Of a DNA stretch of 64,000 nucleotides, positions 36,353-45,864 are shown piece by piece (the stretch's first letter is position 1; every line of letters begins with the position of its first letter). Under the pieces are notes generated by a model that made no database searches, was not told the origin of the DNA, and saw nothing but the letters and a program-made list of their open reading frames with translations. Origin of the DNA: Streptomyces sp. NBC_01775 (GTDB lineage Bacteria > Actinomycetota > Actinomycetes > Streptomycetales > Streptomycetaceae); contig NZ_CP109104.1 of NCBI RefSeq assembly GCF_035917675.1, positions 3,410,001 through 3,474,000 of the forward strand, written 5' to 3'. The position numbers were made by a program, and so were the translations under genes.

Positions 36353-37075
36353 GTGAGCAGCTCTGCCGGATACGGGGAGGGCGGGACATCCGGGGCATGC
36401 GGGGCCTACGCGGGTTTCGACCGCTCGACGATCGACAGGTCCGGTCAGTCCGAAGCGTTCGACGCCATCGGGGACCGCTACGACGAGGCGTTTCCGCACA
36501 AGGAGGGCCAGGTCGCGGCTGCCGCCTGGCTCGGCGGCCAACTGTCCGCCGGATCCCGGGTGCTCGACGTAGGCTGCGGTACGGGGCTGCCGACCGCGCG
36601 CCAGCTGACGGATGACGGGCACCGGGTCGTCGGCATCGACCTGTCCCCCGCCATGCTGAAACTGTGCCGCGACAACGTCCCGGAGGGCGAGTGCCACCGG
36701 CTGGACCTGGCCGACCTCGAATCGGCCGGACTGGGCCCGTTCGACGGCGCCGTGGCCTTCTTCTCGCTGCTGATGCTGCCGCGCACGGAGATCCCCTGCG
36801 CACTCAAGATGCTGCACGGACAGATCCGGGGGGAGGGCCCTTTGGTCCTGGGGATGGTGGAAGCGGACGTGAACGATTTCTCCATTCCGTTCTTGGGCAA
36901 CACGATCCGGGTATCCGGCTATCTGCGGGACGATTTGCGACGCGTGGTCCAGGACGCGGGATTCGAGGTCGTCGGAGAGGACGCGTACGCGTACGCTCCT
37001 GCCAGCACGGACGTACCCCCCGAGATCCAGCTCTTCCTACAGTGCCGACGACGCCCCTCGACCACGAGCACCTAG
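36353..37075 (+). CDS. SAM-dependent methyltransferase (class I fold)
   Basis: A 240-residue protein. The SAM-binding motif I is VLDVGCGTG at about residue 66, motif II is VVGIDLSPAML, and the post-I acidic residue is in place. The substrate is unknown. The start is a GTG with AAGGAG upstream (MSSSAGYG as translated). It is followed 34 bases later by the phosphatase gene, so the two may be cotranscribed. The DUF402 gene ends 104 bases upstream. Confidence 0.88.
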   Translation: MSSSAGYGEGGTSGACGAYAGFDRSTIDRSGQSEAFDAIGDRYDEAFPHKEGQVAAAAWLGGQLSAGSRVLDVGCGTGLPTARQLTDDGHRVVGIDLSPAMLKLCRDNVPEGECHRLDLADLESAGLGPFDGAVAFFSLLMLPRTEIPCALKMLHGQIRGEGPLVLGMVEADVNDFSIPFLGNTIRVSGYLRDDLRRVVQDAGFEVVGEDAYAYAPASTDVPPEIQLFLQCRRRPSTTST

Positions 37076-37109
37076 CGCAGGGCGCGCGCCTACGCGCAGC
37101 CCCGGATGG

Positions 37110-39554
37110 ATGGAAACCGAACGCGTGACGGAGCACGAAAAAACTGCGGCGAGCAGCACCACCGAGCCGACGCAGTCCGCATCCGCGGGGAACGCCCGCG
37201 GCGGCCCCGAGGACGGCATGCCGTCCTCCCGGGGCCGCGACGCGATCCCCGCCCCCCGTCCACCGCGACCCGCGGCCGAGGCGGCGGCCCGGCGCAGGCC
37301 GGCGCCCGGAGCGTCGGGGGCCGTTGATACCCCGGACACGTCCGGCGCGAGCGGCCCCGGCGGGCCACGCGCGGCGGGCCGGCGGGCCGCGGCCGGCGGA
37401 TCCGGCGGTCCGGCGGGGGCGAGCGGTAGGAGTGGTGCAAGCGGTGCTTCAGGGGCGGCGGATACCGAGGCCCCCGGGACAGGCGGTGTCGGCGGAGTGA
37501 ACAGCACGGACGAAACAGGACCGGAACGCGCCCACCCGGGCGAAGGCGAGCGGGGGCGCCACCCCGACGGCTCCCCGGCCCCGGCCGGGCAGAACGCCGT
37601 GCCGGAGAGCGAGCCGGCCGGCGGGCACCCGCACGAGGAACCCCACGTCGAACCGGCCCCCGGCTCTTCGCCGGTGGCCTCAACCCCCGTGTCCGTTCCC
37701 GCACCGGCGGCGCCCCCCGGCAGCAGCGAGCGCTCCGAACGGGAGCGCAGGGGCGGCGACCGGCTGCGCTTCGTGGGCGCGGCAACGCGCCGCGTGGCAC
37801 GCGGTGTCGACCTGGACGAGACGGTGCTCGGGCTGTGCCGCGCCAGCGTGCCCGCCTACTCGGACGCCATCCTCGTCTATCTGCGCGACCCGCTGCCGGT
37901 CGGCGACGAGCGGCCCACCGGGCCCATGGTCCTCCGGCTGCGGCGCAGTGACCGTATTCCCGACGACCCGCTGGCCGCACAGGCGTTGCAAGCCGCCCAG
38001 AACGCACAGCACCCCAGCCTGTCCGACGCGGGTGTCCCGCTCGGCACCGTGCCCGCGCTGCCGCTGGTCGGGCGGCCGGGGCCGACGGACGCTCCCGGCA
38101 CCGGTGACCCGGCCACGGCGGGCCCGGGTGCGGGCACCACCGCCGCTGAGCTGGCCGAGGTGCGCCCCGGCGGCCCGCTCGCCGAAGTACTGCGCGGCGT
38201 ACGCCCGGTGTTCACCGACTCCCCGTCGGCCAGCGCCGCGCTGCCCGAACTCCTCGGCCCCGGCCGGGATGTGCCGCCCGGTCACCGGGCCATCCTCGCG
38301 CCGCTGCGCGGGCGCCGCCGGGTGATCGGCGCCGCCGTCTTCCTGCGCCGTCCCGACCGTCCGGCCTTCGAGCCCGACGACCTGCTCATCGCGGCGCAGC
38401 TGGCCACCCACACCGCGCTCGGCGTCGACAAGGCGGTGCTCTACGGGCGCGAGGCGTACATCGCCGACGAGTTGCAGCGCACGATGCTCCCCGACGAGCT
38501 GCCGCAGCCCACCGGGGTCCAGCTCGCCAGCCGCTATCTGCCGGCCGCCGAGACCGCGCGCGTGGGCGGCGACTGGTACGACGCGATCCCGCTGCCCGGC
38601 AGCCGGGTCGCGCTGGTCGTCGGCGATGTGATGGGCCACTCCATGACCTCCGCCGCGATCATGGGACAGCTCCGCACGACGGCCCAGACGCTGGCCGGGC
38701 TCGACCTGCCGCCCCAAGAGGTGCTGCACCATCTGGACGAGCAGGCCCAGCGGCTCGGCAGCGACCGCATGGCCACCTGCCTCTACGCCGTCTACGACCC
38801 GGTGGCGCACCGCATCGTCGTCGCCAACGCGGGCCATCCGCCGCCCGTCATGCTCCACCGCAGCGGGCGCGCCGAGGTGCTGCGGATACCGGCAGGCGCC
38901 CCGATCGGCGTCGGCGGCGTCGACTTCGAGGCCGTCGAGCTGGACGCGCCGGCCGGTGCGACGCTGCTCCTCTACACCGACGGCCTGGTGGAGTCCCGCC
39001 AGCGCGACGTGTGGACCGGCATCGAGCACCTGCGCGAGAAGCTGGCGGCGACAGCGCGGCTCACCCGCCCCGGCGCGGCGGCACCGCTGGAGCCGCTGTG
39101 CGACGAGGTCCTGGACATCCTGGGCCCCGGCGACCGGGACGACGACATCGCGCTGCTGGCGGCGCGGTTCGACGGGATCGCGCCGAGCGATGTGGCGTAC
39201 TGGTTCCTGGATCCGCGCGCGCAGACCGCCGGGCAGGCCCGTCGGCTGGCGCGGCGCGCCCTGGCCCGCTGGGGCCTGGAGGAGCTGACCGAGCCGGTCG
39301 AGCTGCTGGTCAGCGAGGTCGTCACCAACGCCGTGCGGTACGCGGAACGCCCCATCACGCTGCGGCTGTTGCGGACCGACACGCTGCGGTGCGAGGTCGG
39401 CGACGATGTGCCGCAGCTGCCGCGGCTGCGGCAGGCGCGGGCGACGGACGAGGGCGGGCGCGGCCTCTACCTCGTCAACCGCCTCGCCCGCCGCTGGGGC
39501 GCGACCCGTCTGTCGACGGGCAAGGTGGTGTGGTTCGAGCTCGCCCTTCCGTAG
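37110..39554 (+). CDS. GAF-SpoIIE phosphatase-HATPase regulator of an anti-sigma pathway
   Basis: An 814-residue multidomain regulator. Residues 1-210 are disordered and rich in Gly, Pro, Ala and Ser. A GAF-like sensor follows (about 215-440). A PP2C-type SpoIIE phosphatase spans about 460-690 with VGGDWYDAIPL and the metal-binding GDVMGH. A histidine-kinase-like ATPase closes the protein (about 700-812), with the N-box SEVVTNAVRYAE and the EGGRGLYL G-box, like RsbW/SpoIIAB anti-sigma kinases. Phosphatase and kinase in one chain suggest it sets the phosphorylation state of an anti-anti-sigma factor. None is encoded nearby. The ATG at 37110 is used; a GTG five codons later is possible. Confidence 0.92.
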   Translation: METERVTEHEKTAASSTTEPTQSASAGNARGGPEDGMPSSRGRDAIPAPRPPRPAAEAAARRRPAPGASGAVDTPDTSGASGPGGPRAAGRRAAAGGSGGPAGASGRSGASGASGAADTEAPGTGGVGGVNSTDETGPERAHPGEGERGRHPDGSPAPAGQNAVPESEPAGGHPHEEPHVEPAPGSSPVASTPVSVPAPAAPPGSSERSERERRGGDRLRFVGAATRRVARGVDLDETVLGLCRASVPAYSDAILVYLRDPLPVGDERPTGPMVLRLRRSDRIPDDPLAAQALQAAQNAQHPSLSDAGVPLGTVPALPLVGRPGPTDAPGTGDPATAGPGAGTTAAELAEVRPGGPLAEVLRGVRPVFTDSPSASAALPELLGPGRDVPPGHRAILAPLRGRRRVIGAAVFLRRPDRPAFEPDDLLIAAQLATHTALGVDKAVLYGREAYIADELQRTMLPDELPQPTGVQLASRYLPAAETARVGGDWYDAIPLPGSRVALVVGDVMGHSMTSAAIMGQLRTTAQTLAGLDLPPQEVLHHLDEQAQRLGSDRMATCLYAVYDPVAHRIVVANAGHPPPVMLHRSGRAEVLRIPAGAPIGVGGVDFEAVELDAPAGATLLLYTDGLVESRQRDVWTGIEHLREKLAATARLTRPGAAAPLEPLCDEVLDILGPGDRDDDIALLAARFDGIAPSDVAYWFLDPRAQTAGQARRLARRALARWGLEELTEPVELLVSEVVTNAVRYAERPITLRLLRTDTLRCEVGDDVPQLPRLRQARATDEGGRGLYLVNRLARRWGATRLSTGKVVWFELALP

Positions 39555-39558
39555 CGAA

Positions 39559-39599
39559 GCTTGGGCAGTCCGCGCCCTGGGGGAGCAGACTGCCCAAGC
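39559..39599. terminator. Bidirectional terminator between phosphatase gene and ahpD
   Basis: A perfect 12-bp stem GCTTGGGCAGTC/GACTGCCCAAGC with a 17-base loop, five bases past the phosphatase stop and 24 bases from the ahpD stop. Confidence 0.85.
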
Positions 39600-39623
39600 G
39601 AAGCGCAAGCGGCAAGCGCGCTG

Positions 39624-40154
39624 CTACGCGAGCTGCGCCTCCGCGTCGAGAGTGACGCCGACCGCCTGGACGACGGAGGCGATCTTGATCGCCTCCTGAA
39701 TCGTCTCGCGGTCGACACCGGCCTTGCGCAGCACCTGCTCGTGCGAGTCGAGGCACTGCCCGCAGCCGTTGATCGCGGAGACGGCGAGCGACCACAGCTC
39801 GAAGTCGGTCTTCTCGACACCGGGGTTGCCGATGACGTTCATCCGCAGCCCCGCACGGAGCGTGCCGTACTCGGGGTCCGACAGCAGGTGCCGGGTGCGG
39901 TAGAAGACGTTGTTCATCGCCATGACGGCGGCAGCCGACTTCGCGGCGGTGTACGCCTCCTCGCTCAGGTTCTCCTTGGCCTCCGGCTCCAGCGCGCGCA
40001 GCGCGATGCCGGAGCGGGACGCGATGGCGCAGGCCAGCACGGTGCCCCACAGCTGCTGCTTGGGCAGCTCGGAGTTTCCTATGACGGAGCCGAGGTTGAG
40101 CTTGAGGTCCTTCGCGTAGTCCGGAAGGGCCTGCTTCAGGTCATCGAGAGCCAT
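39624..40154 (-). CDS. ahpD: Alkylhydroperoxidase AhpD
   Basis: A 176-residue all-helical protein. The redox-active pair and its partner His are in [11 protein letters not shown] at about residues 127-137, the AhpD-fold signature. In actinobacteria it reduces AhpC. It starts six bases after the ahpC stop, so they form an operon, controlled from the ahpC/oxyR divergent region. Confidence 0.96.
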   Translation of the reverse strand: MALDDLKQALPDYAKDLKLNLGSVIGNSELPKQQLWGTVLACAIASRSGIALRALEPEAKENLSEEAYTAAKSAAAVMAMNNVFYRTRHLLSDPEYGTLRAGLRMNVIGNPGVEKTDFELWSLAVSAINGCGQCLDSHEQVLRKAGVDRETIQEAIKIASVVQAVGVTLDAEAQLA

Positions 40155-40160
40155 GGTTGA

Positions 40161-40715
40161 TCACTCACCGGCCAGCAGCGCGACCGGGTCGAGGGTGTCC
40201 TCGCCCTGGGTCCAGTTGCAGGGGCACAGCTCGTCGGTCTGGAGCGCGTCGAGGACCCGGAGGACCTCCTTGGGGTTCCGGCCGACGGAGCCGGCGGTCA
40301 CCATGGTGAACTGGATCTCGTTGTTCTGGTCCACGATGAAGACGGCGCGCTGCGCGAAGCCGTCCTCGCCCTCGATGCCCAGCTCGCGCATCAGCTCGTG
40401 CTTGGAGTCGGCCATCATCGGGAAGGGCAGGCCGGTCAGGTCCGGGTGGTCCTTGCGCCAGGCGTGGTGCACGAACTCGGAGTCGCCGGAGAAGCCGAGG
40501 ATCTGCGTGTCACGGTCGGCGAACTCCTCGTTCAGCTTGCCGAAGGCCGCGATCTCGGTCGGGCAGACGAACGTGAAGTCCTTGGGCCAAGCGAAGACGA
40601 CCTTCCACTTGCCCTCGTAGGTCTTGTGGTTGATCTGCTCGAACTCGCTGCCCTTCTCCAGGGAGACGCAGGCGGTCAGATCGAACTCGGGGAACTTGTC
40701 ACCGACGGTGAGCAC
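40161..40715 (-). CDS. ahpC: Alkyl hydroperoxide reductase AhpC (2-Cys peroxiredoxin)
   Basis: A 184-residue peroxiredoxin. The peroxidatic Cys is in FVCPTE at about residue 50. Cysteines near the C-terminus (ELCPCNW) supply the resolving thiol. It reduces organic peroxides and hydrogen peroxide. The GTG at 40715 (VLTVGDKFPEF) has AAGGAG eight bases upstream; the longer open frame reads into the oxyR promoter. Divergent from oxyR and cotranscribed with ahpD. Confidence 0.97.
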   Translation of the reverse strand: MLTVGDKFPEFDLTACVSLEKGSEFEQINHKTYEGKWKVVFAWPKDFTFVCPTEIAAFGKLNEEFADRDTQILGFSGDSEFVHHAWRKDHPDLTGLPFPMMADSKHELMRELGIEGEDGFAQRAVFIVDQNNEIQFTMVTAGSVGRNPKEVLRVLDALQTDELCPCNWTQGEDTLDPVALLAGE

Positions 40716-40769
40716 GTACACACTCCTTGCACTTGCGGCCAGGATGCCCGGATTGCGCGCATTCCTGGA

Positions 40770-40784
40770 GGTTGGTCGGCAACC
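40770..40784. promoter_or_regulatory. Inverted repeat in the ahpC-oxyR divergent region
   Basis: GGTTG-N5-CAACC lies midway in the 138-base region between the ahpC and oxyR starts, where OxyR is expected to bind both promoters. The half-sites are short, so this is a candidate only. Confidence 0.45.
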
Positions 40785-40853
40785 ACCTAACCACATGCCG
40801 CATTGATCACGGAAATAGCTAAGGTTGGTGCCGTTGATTGGAGTGACTTATCA

Positions 40854-41828
40854 GTGCCGGTACCCGTCCAGGCCGTTCAGGCCCCCCTCGCCCCCCGCGT
40901 CCGTCAGCCCAGCCTTTCCCAGCTCCGCGCCTTCGCCGCCGTCGCCGAGCATCTGCACTTCCGGGAGGCGGCCGGTTCCATAGGCATGAGCCAGCCCGCC
41001 CTCTCGGGCGCGGTGGCCGCACTGGAGGAGACTCTGGGGGTGCAGCTGCTGGAGCGGACCACGCGGAAGGTGCTGCTCTCGCCCGCCGGGGAGCGCATGG
41101 CCATACGGGCGCGCGCCGTGCTGCGCGCGGTCGGTGAGCTGCTGGAGGAGGCGGAGGCGGCACAGGCACCCTTCACGGGCGTACTGCGGCTGGGAGTGAT
41201 CCCCACGGTCGCGCCCTACCTGCTGCCGACCGTGCTCGGCCTCGTCCACGAGCGCTACCCCGACCTGGATCTCCAGGTACACGAGGAGCAGACGTCCTCG
41301 CTGCTGGAGGGGCTGGGACAGGGCCGGCTGGACCTGCTGCTGTGCGCCGTACCCCTGGGGGCGCCCTGGGTGAGCGAGGTGCCGCTCTTCGACGAGGACT
41401 TCATGCTGGTCACGCCGCGTGACCACCCCTGCGCCGGGCGCCGGGACCTGCCGCGCTCCTCGCTGCGCGAGCTGGATCTGCTGCTGCTGGACGAGGGCCA
41501 CTGTCTGCGCGACCAGGCGCTCGACATCTGCCGGGAGGCCGGTCGCACGGAGGGCGCCACCGTGACGACGAGCGCGGCGGGGCTCTCGACGCTGGTGCAG
41601 CTCGTGGCCGGGGGCATGGGCGTGACGCTGCTGCCGCGCACCGCCGTACGCGTGGAGGCCGGGCACAACGAGGCCCTGCGCACGGCGGACTTCGCCGCTC
41701 CGGCCCCCTCGCGGCGGATCGCGCTGGCGATGCGCGAGGGCGCGGCGCGCGAGGAGGAGTTCCGCGCCTTCGGGGACGCGCTGCGGGCCGCGATGCGGAC
41801 CCTGCCGGTGCGGCCCGCACTCCCCTGA
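40854..41828 (+). CDS. oxyR: LysR-family peroxide regulator OxyR
   Basis: A 324-residue regulator. The N-terminal winged helix-turn-helix contains [15 protein letters not shown] and [14 protein letters not shown]. The effector domain carries two cysteines nine residues apart in [12 protein letters not shown], matching OxyR's redox switch, where peroxide forms a disulfide and activates transcription. Divergent placement from ahpC supports the assignment. GTG at 40854 is chosen because family members start about ten residues before [10 protein letters not shown]; a TTG at 40803 in frame would add an unlikely 17 residues. The stop codon lies inside an 18-bp tandem repeat. Confidence 0.93.
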   Translation: MPVPVQAVQAPLAPRVRQPSLSQLRAFAAVAEHLHFREAAGSIGMSQPALSGAVAALEETLGVQLLERTTRKVLLSPAGERMAIRARAVLRAVGELLEEAEAAQAPFTGVLRLGVIPTVAPYLLPTVLGLVHERYPDLDLQVHEEQTSSLLEGLGQGRLDLLLCAVPLGAPWVSEVPLFDEDFMLVTPRDHPCAGRRDLPRSSLRELDLLLLDEGHCLRDQALDICREAGRTEGATVTTSAAGLSTLVQLVAGGMGVTLLPRTAVRVEAGHNEALRTADFAAPAPSRRIALAMREGAAREEEFRAFGDALRAAMRTLPVRPALP

Positions 41829-41895
41829 CACCCGGGGCCGCCCTGACACCCGGGGCCGCCCTGACACCCGGGGCTCCCCTGACACCCGGGGCCAC
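41824..41895. repeat. 18-bp tandem repeat, four copies, overlapping the oxyR stop
   Basis: Units CCTGACACCCGGGGCCGC-like start at 41824, 41842, 41860 and 41878. The first contains the oxyR TGA. Each unit has the self-complementary CCCGGGG core, so the array could fold as a multi-stem terminator between oxyR and the converging small gene. Confidence 0.88.
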
Positions 41896-41922
41896 CTCGA
41901 CGCCCCGGCGCCCAGCCGCGGG

Positions 41923-42198
41923 TCACTCCTCGCGCGGCGGGCGGCCTCTGCGGGGATGGGGGCGGGTCTCCCCGGGGAGGCGTCCGGCGGCCTTGAGGGC
42001 CTGGCGCAGGACGTAGTCGATCTGCGCGTTGGTGGAACGCAGTTCGTCGGCGGCCCAGCGCGCGAGCGCGTCGTGCATCGCGGGGTCGAGCCGCAACAGC
42101 ACCTGCTTGCGCTGCCGCCGCTTCGCTCCGGGCGCCTGACCGGCCTCGTCCTCCCCGGGCGCGGCTCCGGCGCCCTGCCCCTCACCCTCGTCGGTCAC
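41923..42198 (-). CDS. Small ribbon-helix-helix-like protein
   Basis: A 91-residue protein. The N-terminal 28 residues are acidic and Gly-rich. Residues about 30-72 (KQVLLRLDPAMHDALARWA, then STNAQIDYVLRQAL) fit an Arc/MetJ-type ribbon-helix-helix: one beta strand and two helices with the basic strand that reads DNA. A basic tail follows. It begins 43 bases downstream of the SPFH gene on the same strand, so they are probably one operon and it may autoregulate it. No toxin gene is adjacent, so antitoxin status is unsupported. Confidence 0.78.
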   Translation of the reverse strand: MTDEGEGQGAGAAPGEDEAGQAPGAKRRQRKQVLLRLDPAMHDALARWAADELRSTNAQIDYVLRQALKAAGRLPGETRPHPRRGRPPREE

Positions 42199-42241
42199 TG
42201 CTCTCCGTCACCGTTCTCCGTCACCGGATGCCTGTCACCGC

Positions 42242-43216
42242 TCACTGGTAGAGCGAGCCCGTGTTCATCACGGGCTGCGGCGAGCGGTCGCCGCACAGCA
42301 CGACGAGCAGGTTGCTCACCATGCTGGCCTTGCGCTCCTCGTCCAGCTCCACGAAGTGCTGCGCGGTGATCCGGGCGAGCGCGTCCTCGACCATGCCGCA
42401 CGCGCCCTCCACGATCAGCTTGCGCGCCGCGACCACGGCGCCCGCCTGCTGTCGCTGGAGCATCGCGGAGGCGATCTCGGGCGCGTACGCGAGGTGCGTG
42501 AAGCGGGACTCGACGATGGTGACGCCCGCCGCCCGGACGCGCGCGGTCAGTTCGGCGGCCAGCTTCTCGGTGATCTCCTCGGCGTTGCCGCGCAGCGAGA
42601 GGCCCGTCTCCTCGTGGGCGTCGTAGGGGTACTCGATCGCGATGTGGCGGACCGCGGCCTCGGTCTGGGTGGAGACGAACTCGATGTAGTCGTCCACCGA
42701 GAAGGTGGCCTGCGCGGTGTCCTCGACCTGCCAGACGATGACCGCCGCCAGCTCGATGGGGTTGCCGTACGCGTCGTTGACCTTGAGAACGGCGGTCTCG
42801 TGGTTGCGCACCCGGGTGGAGATCTTGGTACGGCTGGTGAGCGGGTTGACCCAGCGCAGACCGTCGGCGCGGATCGTGCCCGTGTAGCGGCCGAAGAGCT
42901 GGACGACTCGGGCCTCCCCCGGGGCGACCATGTTGAGCCCCGCCATGCCGAAGACCGAGCCGATCAGCAGGATGACACCCAGGACGATCAGCACGGCGCC
43001 GCCCGCCGCACTGCCGCCGGAGGCGAGCGAACCGCCCCCGACGACGGCGCCGACACCGAGCAGGAAGCCGATCAGGCCCAGCAGCAGCGCGAGGCCGCCG
43101 GGGATGCTCTGCGCGGCGGCCTCCCGCACTTCGGGTGCGGGCAGCCGAGGCGCGTCGGCCCGGCCGGTGACCCCCGGGACCTGTGTGTGCGACGAGCCGG
43201 AGTCGTTGAGGCTCAT
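42242..43216 (-). CDS. SPFH/Band 7 membrane-scaffold protein
   Basis: A 324-residue protein. Two N-terminal hydrophobic segments (about residues 40-95: [20 protein letters not shown] and [20 protein letters not shown]) anchor it, followed by the SPFH core (residues about 100-290) with [15 protein letters not shown] at its start and [13 protein letters not shown] later. Such proteins oligomerise on membranes and organise microdomains or regulate proteases. The ATG at 43216 (MSLNDSG) follows GGGGGAAG. An imperfect palindrome lies 60-75 bases upstream. Cotranscribed with the ribbon-helix-helix gene. Confidence 0.9.
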   Translation of the reverse strand: MSLNDSGSSHTQVPGVTGRADAPRLPAPEVREAAAQSIPGGLALLLGLIGFLLGVGAVVGGGSLASGGSAAGGAVLIVLGVILLIGSVFGMAGLNMVAPGEARVVQLFGRYTGTIRADGLRWVNPLTSRTKISTRVRNHETAVLKVNDAYGNPIELAAVIVWQVEDTAQATFSVDDYIEFVSTQTEAAVRHIAIEYPYDAHEETGLSLRGNAEEITEKLAAELTARVRAAGVTIVESRFTHLAYAPEIASAMLQRQQAGAVVAARKLIVEGACGMVEDALARITAQHFVELDEERKASMVSNLLVVLCGDRSPQPVMNTGSLYQ

Positions 43217-43274
43217 GATCACTTCCCCCGTTTCTCTGCGCGTTCTGGCGCGGTCGTCCGTCATTCGTCCCTAT

Positions 43275-43290
43275 CAATGTGCTATCACTT
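43275..43290. promoter_or_regulatory. Imperfect palindrome upstream of the SPFH gene
   Basis: AATGTGCTATCACTTT has half-sites GTG-N4-CAC with matching A/T flanks, in an AT-rich pocket 59 bases before the SPFH start. It may be the operator of the ribbon-helix-helix protein encoded in the same operon; inference only. Confidence 0.35.
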
Positions 43291-43340
43291 TAACGAGAAA
43301 GCGCGGCTCTGGCCAGCTCGGGGCCGGCCGGAGCCGCGAG

Positions 43341-43378
43341 CGGGCCGGCTCCCGCCGTGGGAAACGGGAGCCGGCCCG
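43341..43378 (-). terminator. Terminator of the PadR-ABC-FtsX operon
   Basis: A perfect 14-bp stem CGGGCCGGCTCCCG/CGGGAGCCGGCCCG with a 10-base loop, about 115 bases past the FtsX-type gene stop. Confidence 0.85.
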
Positions 43379-43460
43379 GGTCTCGCTCCGCGGCGTACGG
43401 GGGCTCGGTCAAGGCGCCCCGTACGGATCGCGTAACGCGCTTCACGTGCGCCGCACGCCA

Positions 43461-43498
43461 TACGGATCACGTCGTACGGATCACGTCGTACGGGTCAC
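43461..43498. repeat. 14-bp tandem repeat at the end of the permease gene
   Basis: TACGGATCACGTCG occurs twice in tandem, then TACGGGTCAC; the last copy overlaps the stop codon of the FtsX-type gene. Confidence 0.8.
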
Positions 43499-45864
43499 TC
43501 CGTACGCAGGTTTTCCACCCTCATCAGCCGCCACAGCACCGGCATGCTCAGCAGCGTCACCAGGACGATGAGCGCGCCGCCGACCCCGGCCATCTGCCAG
43601 AAGATCAGCCAGTCCGAGACCGGCCTGTCGATCACCTTGAGCAGCGCCCAGCCCAGGCCCAGCCCGCTGACCGAGGCCAGCGCGAGCCCCAGCACCACCG
43701 GCACCGCCGACTGCCACAGCACCGAGGCGCTCAGCGTGCTGCGACGGGTCCCGAAGGCCACCAGCACCGCCAACTGCCGCCGGCGCTCCCGCAACTGCTC
43801 CAGCTGGGAGATGACCATGCTGGCCGCGATGAGGAGCAGCACCCCCGTGGCAGCGGCGAAGATCCCCTTGCTGAGCTGCACGAACCCCGCGGAGGTCTCC
43901 TTCTCCAGCAACGGCTGCGCGCTGGCCGACGGATTCTGGTGGAAGACCGTGGTGCGGATGTTGTCCAGCGCTTCCGAGTCGCCCTTCTTCGTGTTGGCCC
44001 AGGCGTTGTACGAGGCATCCAGCCGGTCGGGGGACAGTGCCGACGGGGTCACCAGGATCCCCGCGACGGGCATCCCCCAGCCCTTGAGCTTGCCCTTGAC
44101 GGTGGGTGTCCCCGAAGGGATGCGCCAGGTGTCCTCGCCCTTGCCGCCGGGCCCGTGCACGTTCAGCGCGGTTCCGGCGCGCGGCGGGGGCGGCACCGAC
44201 TCGTCGCCCTTGCTGGGCTTGCCGGGCTCCGCGCGGAAGGCCTGGCCCTCGCGGCAGGAGCTGATGTGGGCGATGTCGCGCAGCGTGGCGCAGTCGCCGA
44301 CCATCACCTCGGCGTATTCGTCCCCCCCTTTCCCCTTGATCACCTGGGAAGCCGTCAGGGAGCCGGTCGCCGAGGTGACGCCCTCGGTGTTCTTGAGCAC
44401 CCGCGTCATGCGCTTCGCCTCGGCGAGGGTCGCGTCGCTGTCGGAGACGTTCACCTGCTGCATGCTGGAGCGCTCCTGCTTCGTCCGGTGCGTGGACTCC
44501 GCCTCGACGCCCGCGAACAGGAGCTGGAGCGCGATCGCACCGGCCACCGCGATGGTGATCCCGCTGACGGCGCGGGTCGCCGTACCGGTGCTGAGCTGGA
44601 GCCGACGGGTCGCCAGCTGCCAGGAGACCGGGCCCCCGCGCATCCGGCCCACCAGCCGCTCCACCATCCAGGGCAGCAGCAGCGAGACCCCGCTCAGCAG
44701 CAGCACCACGCCGGCCGAGACCTGGTACTCGTTCACCGAGCCACCGCCCCCGGACAGCGTCCCGGCCAGCGGCAGCAGCAGCGCCAGCCCGAGGAGGGGG
44801 ACGACCAGCCGCCACCACAGCCGGCGCGGCCGGGTCGCGGCATCCCGCATCACACCGAGCGGCTCGATCGTGACGCCGCGGAGCGCGAACACCGAGACCG
44901 CCACCGCGACGACGGGCACCCCGATCACGACCAGCGCGCCCAGCAGCAAGCCCGGCTGCACATCGGTGGGGAAGACACTGAGGTCGAACAGGGTCAGATT
45001 CCCGATCAGTTGGCGGCTGAGCGCGAAGAGCGTGCCGCCCAGCACCAGCCCGACCAGGGCCCCGGCCAGCGACTCGCCCGCGGCGATCCGGCGCGTCATC
45101 GCGGCATCGGCGCCGACGAGCCGCAGCGCGGCCAGCCGCCGGTCCCGCCGCTCGCCGCCGAAGCGCGCCGCCGTGCCGATGAAGACGGCGACCGGCATCA
45201 GCAGTACCGAGCAGGCCACAGCGGCGAGCAGGATCAGCACCGGCTCCACGGAGTCATCGCTCTGGGCCCCGCCGAAGTGCTCCACCCGCTCGACGCCGTC
45301 GCCGGGCTTCAGCTTGTCCGCGCCCGCGTAGAAGGTCATGTCGCTGGGACCGAGCAGGCCGTCTTCCCCGATGACGCCGACGGTGCGGAAGTCGAGCCGC
45401 TCGCGCAGCCCGGCGCCCTCGTCGGAGGCCAGCAGCTTCTTCAGCGCCGGGGAGACCACCATCTCGCCCGGCTTGGGGATCTCGCCGACACCCGGCGGGG
45501 TCACAGGGTGTTCGCCGTCGGCCTGAAGCGTCCTCCCGTAAAGCTCCTTGCCGTGGTACGTCGTGCTGGCGTTCTCCGACAGCAGGGTCTCGTCGGTGGG
45601 CTTGGCGTTCCGGGTGGAGCTGACGTTCCCGAGCGAGGATCCGGCGGTCCCGTTGATCTGACGGGCGTCGTTACGGGCCGTCTGCGCGCTCATCATCTGC
45701 GGCACCGAGGCCGCCAGCAGCAGCATCGCCACCCCGAGAGCGACCCCTACGGCGGTCAGTACCGTACGGATCCAGCCCTGGGGCCCGGTGAACGCGAACC
45801 TGGCGCCCATGCCCAGGTCGCGGGCCCAAATACGGCTCCTCCGCGCGTCGGCCCCTGCCGTCAT
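43495..45864 (-). CDS. FtsX-like ABC transporter permease
   Basis: A 789-residue permease with two FtsX-type membrane units. One helix lies near the N-terminus (about 38-58), with a large extracellular domain after it. Groups of helices lie at about 240-420, with a second extracellular domain between about 450 and 640. Three C-terminal helices follow (about 660-770, including GLGWALLKVIDRPV). This is the MacB/LolC-like mechanotransduction layout used by antimicrobial-peptide and lipoprotein pumps. It overlaps the ATPase gene by four bases (ATGA). The substrate is unknown; a detoxification role is inferred from the PadR partner. Confidence 0.9.
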   Translation of the reverse strand: MTAGADARRSRIWARDLGMGARFAFTGPQGWIRTVLTAVGVALGVAMLLLAASVPQMMSAQTARNDARQINGTAGSSLGNVSSTRNAKPTDETLLSENASTTYHGKELYGRTLQADGEHPVTPPGVGEIPKPGEMVVSPALKKLLASDEGAGLRERLDFRTVGVIGEDGLLGPSDMTFYAGADKLKPGDGVERVEHFGGAQSDDSVEPVLILLAAVACSVLLMPVAVFIGTAARFGGERRDRRLAALRLVGADAAMTRRIAAGESLAGALVGLVLGGTLFALSRQLIGNLTLFDLSVFPTDVQPGLLLGALVVIGVPVVAVAVSVFALRGVTIEPLGVMRDAATRPRRLWWRLVVPLLGLALLLPLAGTLSGGGGSVNEYQVSAGVVLLLSGVSLLLPWMVERLVGRMRGGPVSWQLATRRLQLSTGTATRAVSGITIAVAGAIALQLLFAGVEAESTHRTKQERSSMQQVNVSDSDATLAEAKRMTRVLKNTEGVTSATGSLTASQVIKGKGGDEYAEVMVGDCATLRDIAHISSCREGQAFRAEPGKPSKGDESVPPPPRAGTALNVHGPGGKGEDTWRIPSGTPTVKGKLKGWGMPVAGILVTPSALSPDRLDASYNAWANTKKGDSEALDNIRTTVFHQNPSASAQPLLEKETSAGFVQLSKGIFAAATGVLLLIAASMVISQLEQLRERRRQLAVLVAFGTRRSTLSASVLWQSAVPVVLGLALASVSGLGLGWALLKVIDRPVSDWLIFWQMAGVGGALIVLVTLLSMPVLWRLMRVENLRTE

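Noticed and set aside
41923..42198. Antitoxin of a toxin-antitoxin pair
   Set aside because: The ribbon-helix-helix fold fits, but the only partner gene is an SPFH protein and no toxin is adjacent.
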